DNA of 64,000 bases. Origin: Stropharia rugosoannulata (taxonomy: Eukaryota; Basidiomycota; Agaricomycetes; Agaricales; Strophariaceae). Positions 58,901 to 64,000 of the stretch are shown in pieces. A program made the position numbers and the translations under genes. The notes under the pieces were generated by a model. It was given only the letters and a program-made list of their open reading frames with translations, was not told where the DNA came from and searched no databases. The stretch's first letter is position 1. The number at the start of each line of letters is the position of its first letter. The stretch covers positions 3,172,001 through 3,236,000 of the forward strand of contig JANCIK010000003.1 in the NCBI GenBank assembly GCA_028532985.1, written 5' to 3'.

Positions 58901-59888
58901 AGGGCGTCGCGGAAGGCGACGAGCTTGAGGAATCTATGGTGGACGTGGAAGGTGAAGGGTCAGAGGTCGGGGACGGAGTGTCGGAAGAAGTAGAGGCAGG
59001 GATGGAAGTCGGGGACGTAGTCGGTGTGTCGGACGACGTTGTGGTGTCAGACAACGACGAGGACAAAGATGAAGGAGAAGAGTCGGCAGACGAGGAGCCG
59101 TCCGCAGCGGTGGACGTAGCCGGGACCGAAGGGGCAGGAGCAGATGAAGGTGGAGCGGGGGCCCTGCGCACGTTATCGGCGTGAGAAGCAAAGTCCATCA
59201 GCACAAATTCGTTCATTCAATAACTCAATAACAAATTCGTTCAGCCTCATACACGGCGCAGAGTACAAAGTAATAACAATGATATATAAAGAGGGTGAAT
59301 GTGGGTTGGGGAATAATAATAAAAGTGGGTCAAACATGAAAAATGGAGGTAGTGCTCCATCCCACGACAACTCCATGCAAAATGCACGGAAAAAAGAAGG
59401 CAGCAAAGTGATGGAGACAATATGGACTTACGATGGGGAGGACGCAGATCCGGAGGCAGTTGGTGTGTCGTCGCTGCTGGACATGGGGCCCGTCGTTGAC
59501 GTAGCCGTTGATGCACGCGAGGACGCAGGCGTCGACGAGGTGGTGGAAGAAGAAAACGAAGGAGGGGACAAGGACGAAGGCAGCGCGGTGATTGCCGGTG
59601 GCGAGGATGTTATCGGGGTCGTTGGCGGCGGCGAGGACGTTGTGGCGGGGGGAGGAAGACACAGTCGTCGGGGTGGTGGGGGAGGAAGAAGAGGGAGCAG
59701 CGGAGGTAGAGGGGGCAGTCGTTGTCGAGGACGACGGCAGAGAGGTGCCAGAAGAGGAAAGTGTCGTTATATGAGTGGAATGTAGTTCGGAGGTAGGCGG
59801 GGAGGTCGTAGTCGATTGCAGAAGGAGCAATAGTATTCAACGTCGTTCCAGTATCAGTTGCAATTAAATCCAAGGTCGTTAGAGACAT
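55946..59888 (-). CDS. Mucin-like single-pass membrane protein, possible cell-surface sensor; N-terminal frame uncertain
   Basis: Read 5' to 3' on the minus strand: an N-terminal part (from ATG 59888, MSLTTLDLIATDTGTTLNT), a Ser/Thr/Pro-rich exon, a donor at about 59435, then a large exon (about 59164-58244) of TSTS, SDTSTS and PTPTPT repeats. Next a 57-residue exon (SLGQTTTTAPPVVTVTST, VVTITTAFANPTLSSEGGG), the membrane helix FVLVGLAAFSIVLWILFAV with RRRRRTRR stop-transfer, and a cytoplasmic tail of about 480 residues rich in Ala/Gly/Pro/Ser. The last intron (55991-56046) gives the C-terminus SRRVLGVRNLPDGASVLSDK. The layout resembles Wsc/Mid2/Msb2-type surface sensors, but no WSC or cysteine domain is present. 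The first exon changes frame at a G6 run (59647-59652) and perhaps once more upstream. Confidence 0.65.
58360..58820 (-). repeat. Coding low-complexity repeat (Ser/Thr/Asp and Pro/Thr)
   Basis: Minus-strand codons repeat as TCG/AGC-ACG-type units giving STST, SDTSTST and, at about 58737-58810, (PT)n. The opposite strand is therefore also open for 299 codons as a Val/Leu/Glu repeat, which is a shadow and not a gene. Confidence 0.85.
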
Positions 59889-61920
59889 AAAAGAAGGAAA
59901 ACAAATTCGAGGATGAGTGGATACATATAATGTGACAGGTTCCGCTGGAGCTCGCTTACCTTCGCAGTCGTTGCGATGCGCGGTGGAGAACGGTCAGTCC
60001 TCCTTATATATTTATAAACTCTTTCACTTCAGTTAATCTCCCAGGATCCTATACCCTTCATGGATTTTAAAACGGTAATACACGTAAGGGGGTCTTCACT
60101 TGCTTACTCTGGAGCCCGCCGCCCAGGTTTCTGAACGACTCATGCCGAACATCATTGCCGGGTGCATATGCACAGTTAGTCCCTCTTATACACTTTCGAA
60201 GATTGATTTCAAGTCGGATTAGTATAGAATTCTGGTCATGAAACGTTTGTTATAGTCTAAACGCTCATAACTTACAAAAAAAATTAGTGTCCGCTGGTGC
60301 TAAACAGTATTAATTCACAAGATAGTAAGTGGAGATGAGATTCAAAAATCTCATCCGTTATCTAAATACTATGGTCAAAGGGTTCATCCGAGTTCGGCTT
60401 CTGGCTCGGCATGATCATCGACACCATCATTTGGTACGAGGGGGTTTCTGACGTGGCGGGAAATCCCGCATGTTAGATTCGTTACCACTCTCCGCCACCG
60501 TCACAACTAGTGCCCTGCCGTCGTCGTCGTGGCCGAAAGTCTTGACAATTCTTTCACATAACTCCAACCATGGACGCTCTCACCGCTTGTACTGTCCAGA
60601 GCGACGTTCAACAGCGCATACCCCACGTCTTACAAGCATCTAGCACAGGCTCGCTATCTTTGCCCTAACGAACGGCCTCGTCATCGCCGCCGATCCCTAC
60701 CCCTTCATTCCTCTTCATTGATTTTTCATAAATTTAGCCCAGTGCACTCTTCTGGCACTGCCATGTAAGGCGCCTCTCAAGCACTGCCCGCCACTTGCCG
60801 TGTATCGTCTGCTATCTTTGTACATCCTTTCTCCCGCCCATCCTAAGGCTGATTGATTGTGATTGGTCCCTGTCCTCTGCCCGCCTTAATTAGATCTTCG
60901 GGATGCAAATATGTATCACGACGGTAAATCGTTACCGGTACCCCCGGGGGCACGTCACTACCCCCGGGGGCACGTCACGTGGACAGGTAACGCGTCCGTG
61001 CGCTTGTCCGTGGCCCCCTCTCCATTCTTGCTGGGGCTCGCCGCCCGTTGTTCACCATGAATGGTGCATGCACGGCGACGCACACCAAATCAAGGAAAAA
61101 CAGCCCCGTCACCGTGTGCCGCAGTACGGCTGCGCCGGTTTTGCATCGGAGAGAGCGGAGAGAGCGGAGTTTAGTATACAGCCGTGTGCAGCCGCACAAA
61201 AGGCAAGTACGCCCAAGTGCATGGGCGTGCTCCGCTCGCATGTCCTTGTCCTTGTCCTTAAGTAGATAAAGAATAAATTGTAGGGAAAGCAGTTAGCTCT
61301 AGCTAGCAGTATCTGCGTCTGCGGTATCAACTGCTATGCCTGCAGTGTTATACTATGAGTGAAGTGGGCCCCAATAGCACGGATGGCCCAAGGTGGCCCA
61401 AGCACGCACTGCACGCACGCGGCCGCAAGCAACACGCACACGCATGTACGTCCAACGCAAGCCCTGCGCGCACACTATGGCACACACACATGCACGCACA
61501 CTCAGTCGCACAAAACACTAGTTTTTTTTACCAGGCAGGTACCTTACAAGAGTTTATTGTAAATATATTGGTACTGTACTGTCATGACTCTACTACATGT
61601 GTAAGAGTTATTATTTGTGAGCGCGCGCTCTGGTGATGTGAGCCGGCCCCAATAATCTCAATACATTGCCAAGCAATCTGTGTATCGGAGCGGTAACGTC
61701 ACCTGAAGGTCACCGCACTCAAAAAAGCGGGTTACCTAAGGTTACCTGCGCCATGGGCCAGTCCGTGATATACTCTATATACTGAAACTGGCCGCTGAGT
61801 CCCGTCGAGGCGAGAGCGCGGCGAACAGACGCCGTACATTCTCTCTTTGTCGTTCAAACAATACGCACTGGCTATGTCTAGCTCTAGGCTGCCTTCCCCG
61901 GCCTTTTTGTCTGGATCACG
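59889..61920. other. Intergenic, 2 kb
   Basis: No coding region recognised. It includes the upstream side of the mucin-like gene, CCAAT-type ATTGGT near 60860, a 20-bp tandem duplication at 60941-60980, CA-rich segments near 61430-61510, and several GGTAAC/GTTACC motifs between 60920 and 61750. Confidence 0.45.
60941..60980. repeat. Two-copy tandem repeat of a 20-bp palindrome-containing unit
   Basis: The unit CCCCCGGGGGCACGTCACTA is directly repeated; the second copy ends CACGTGG instead. Each unit has a perfect 10-bp palindrome CCCCCGGGGG followed by CACGTCAC, which resembles bZIP/CRE half sites. Confidence 0.85.
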
Positions 61921-62307
61921 TTGCTGGTTGCTTTGACATCTCTCGAATTCGACTGTCAGTGTTACGGCGAATATATCAACTTCTTCGCAGATTCTCTTGT
62001 ACTGAATGAACACCCGTGGCCATTACATTACGAGAACAAGGCCGCATTTACAAAGTACATTTCTCTCAATGCAAACTTGTCGATCGAGGATTTGACTAAT
62101 GCAACTTTGTCAGGCAGTTCCCGGCGTCTCGTCTCTTTGGTCCGCCCTAAAAAGACAGACTTCACCTTGAAGTTATTTCATAAATCGGCGCTTGCGGGTC
62201 CACCTTTGGTCTTGTTGAACTTTCTTTTAACGCGCTACACCTATGGTGACATTGCATCTGACAATCGCTTTTGTAGTGTTCTCTTGTTGCAATTCTGGCT
62301 CACCTAA
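61921..62307 (+). CDS. Open frame of unknown status, possible gene fragment
   Basis: The frame is open for 128 codons but has no ATG at its left end (it opens at a TTG). The residues look protein-like (CYGEYINFFADSLVLNEHPW, KAAFTKYISLNANLSIEDLT, RLVSLVRPKKTDFTLKLFHK), with balanced composition rather than a shadow of another gene. I do not recognise the family and cannot connect it to an upstream exon by a convincing splice. It lies 245 bp upstream of the DUF6535-C start and may be the remains of an older gene. Confidence 0.3.
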   Translation: MLVALTSLEFDCQCYGEYINFFADSLVLNEHPWPLHYENKAAFTKYISLNANLSIEDLTNATLSGSSRRLVSLVRPKKTDFTLKLFHKSALAGPPLVLLNFLLTRYTYGDIASDNRFCSVLLLQFWLT

Positions 62308-62551
62308 TTGATTAAGGAGAGCCGAATAAGAAACCAAAACTGGCTCACACCACTGTCATGTTTTGTGCGGTGTAACGGTATTGATTTTCATTTTGAAGTG
62401 AGCAAATTGCTATGTAATTATAACAGTTTGAACATAGTACACATGATCATCCTCGAGGCAGAGGCGCGGTCAACAACACCTTGCCAGCATGGCATACGTA
62501 TTCACCTCTCATCTTCTACCTCGACGCTGATCTTCACTCTCATATTTCCTG

Positions 62552-64000
62552 ATGGCAGATACTGCAGAACCAGCTACTTCACCATTGGCCGTGAGTTTCA
62601 ACCTCAGTATACCAGTTTAAGTACTTATCTTTGAACAGGAACCCACTCCAGAACCTCCCCGTCAATGGAAGTGTGGGGATCCATACCATTCTAAACATAC
62701 AAAACTGCCGGAAGTGGAGGGCGATAGTTTCGAGTTTCTCTTCAACCACCTCCGCGAGCAGGATCAGGCACAATGCAGTGCATGGAGGGATGAGGTCAAT
62801 TACTTGCTTATCTTCGTCAGTTACCGATTTCCTGGTGATTTTATTGAACAGTTTCGCTAATGAATGAATGATAGGCCGGTCTACTCTCCGCGGTCGTTAC
62901 TGCATTCATCATCGAGACATACAAGACGCTATCGCCGGACCCAAACAATATCGTGATCAATCTGTTGACCGTCATCGCTGCTGCTCAAGTCGGAGATGGT
63001 CGTCAGAACACCACGAACAATTTCATGCCCCATCTCGCTACAGACCCATATCAACTCGAATTTACTGCTCCCTCAGCCGCCCTCAACTTCAACGTGTTCT
63101 TCTTTATCAGTCTTGTCCTCAGCTTATCCACGGCGCTCTTCGGTATCGTCAGTCTTCAGTGGTTGACAATCCATGAATCTTATCCGAACACACTGTCATA
63201 TCAGGAGAAATTGGCGCTGATCAATATGCGGATGGAATCGTTCAACCGGTGGATGGTTCCTGAGCTCTTTGCGTCATTCCCCATACTCATACAATTGGCG
63301 CTTGTCACATTTTTTGTCGGTCTCATCTCTTTCCTATGGACTATCGATCACACCGTGGTCGTCCCTATTGCCATTCTTATTGGGATTACGCTGCTATTTT
63401 TGCTTGTCACTACTGTCCTCCCGACCATCCGCTTTCTTCTTTTAGACTGCCCATATCTGATCTACGACGGAGGAAGTAAACTGCCAACGGAATGTCCGTA
63501 CATGTCGCCACAGGCTGCAGCATGCCACTACCTTGCAACGTCATCGAGACTAGTGTCTGCGTTGATGTCGTGTATCTTAATGGCGGTCATCCTGATTCCA
63601 ATTCAAGGCTATCGGTGGTTTGTTGGTATCATCAAGCAGTGGAAAACCATTGTACCAGATGTGGTCCCCCTTGTCACTCGCAAATGTCTGTATTGGTTGT
63701 GGAATGCTCGACGCAGGCTTTTCTTGTTTGCCAAATTTCTTTCTACAGCCGACTCGCTTTGCCAATTTCTTGATAGTGTTCCCGAGTGTTGGATTTGTTT
63801 GAAACAATATTCTCTATTAGATGACTTGGTATCAAGTTATCAGGCCTCCAATCGAGCAAAGAATCACTGGACTACTTCTGGCATCACATGGCTAGCTGTC
63901 CGCAATCATTTATACCTCCACACCACTACAAACAAGCATTATTCTCTTTTTGAGTACACTTGGGCACTATCCAATCTATTTGATGGCATTAACGGCGTTC
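62552..64000 (+). CDS. DUF6535 domain membrane protein, copy C (cut by window end)
   Basis: ATG 62552 (MADTAEPATSPLA), intron 62591-62638, exon 62639-62815, intron 62816-62874, then an exon open to the window end. Sequence and intron positions match copy A almost base for base, including the intron interiors. The four DUF6535 helices are intact (LIFAGLLSAVVTAF, FNVFFFISLVLSLSTALFGI, ALVTFFVGLISFLW, AILIGITLLFLLVTT), then CPYMSPQAAACHY. Differences from A include a four-residue insertion after DPYH and changes toward the 3' side (VSSYQASNRAKNHW against VSIHEILNRAKNHW). It reads on the opposite strand to copy A, about 37 kb away. No stop occurs before base 64000. Confidence 0.88.

Noticed and set aside
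58285..59184. 299-codon plus-strand frame of Val/Leu/Glu repeats
   Set aside because: Exact shadow of the Ser/Thr/Asp coding repeat on the minus strand, which has consistent splice joins.
59164..59216. Start of the mucin repeat exon at the ATG near 59216
   Set aside because: The residues before the repeat (NEFVLMDFASHADNVR) lie inside an intron that ends in GTGCGCAG at about 59165. The spliced frame joins correctly from the upstream exon.
1..64000. tRNA genes, snRNAs, rRNA and CRISPR arrays
   Set aside because: I looked for B-box GGTTCGANNCC on both strands and for U6-like and rRNA landmarks and found none convincing. No regularly spaced direct repeats are present.

Overview
The window is nuclear DNA of a filamentous basidiomycete, most likely an Agaricomycete. 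The genes are dense and split by many 47-77 nt introns with GTRNGT donors, CTNAY-like branch sites and short acceptors. Three copies of the DUF6535 membrane-protein family, which is typical of Agaricomycetes, are present. There is no rRNA, convincing tRNA, CRISPR array or bacterial-type operon.

Layout. 1-9015: one small proline-rich gene (1513-2209), then about 6.8 kb in which I find no convincing gene. 9016-17112: a compact cluster with an EED/ESC-type WD40 protein (PRC2 core), a Tim17-family complex I subunit, a BRCT+Myb Rap1-like protein, cytosolic ribosomal protein uS9 (RPS16) and mitochondrial uL4m. 17336-18675: an F-box-like gene. 18676-23118: repeat-rich, with a dispersed unclassified element and a decayed fragment of the mucin-like gene found at 56 kb. 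23119-25833: DUF6535 copy A. 27001-42194: a housekeeping block with molybdopterin synthase large subunit, ICE2, DUG3, AGM1, SEC17, an F-box-like protein, IRC3 helicase and a pseudouridine glycosidase/kinase fusion. 42195-46849: second repeat island. 46850-54576: NUS1, a DUF2235 hydrolase and DUF6535 copy B. 55946-59888: a mucin-like single-pass membrane protein with a possible frameshift. 59889-62551: intergenic. 62552-64000: DUF6535 copy C, cut by the window end.

Links between genes. Most neighbours are unrelated housekeeping genes arranged head-to-head (EED/NDUFA11-like, RPS16/uL4m, AGM1/SEC17) or tail-to-tail (MoaE/ICE2). Several act at the ER or in secretion (ICE2, NUS1, SEC17, AGM1), but I see no designed pathway cluster. 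The least ordinary material lies in the two repeat islands. They carry an inverted pair of an unclassified 1.5-1.9 kb element, and a detached copy of the DUF6535-A promoter/leader block. I see no clear new multi-gene system. Gene models were built by hand from splice signals and reading frames. Where exon sums are given they were checked to be multiples of three.
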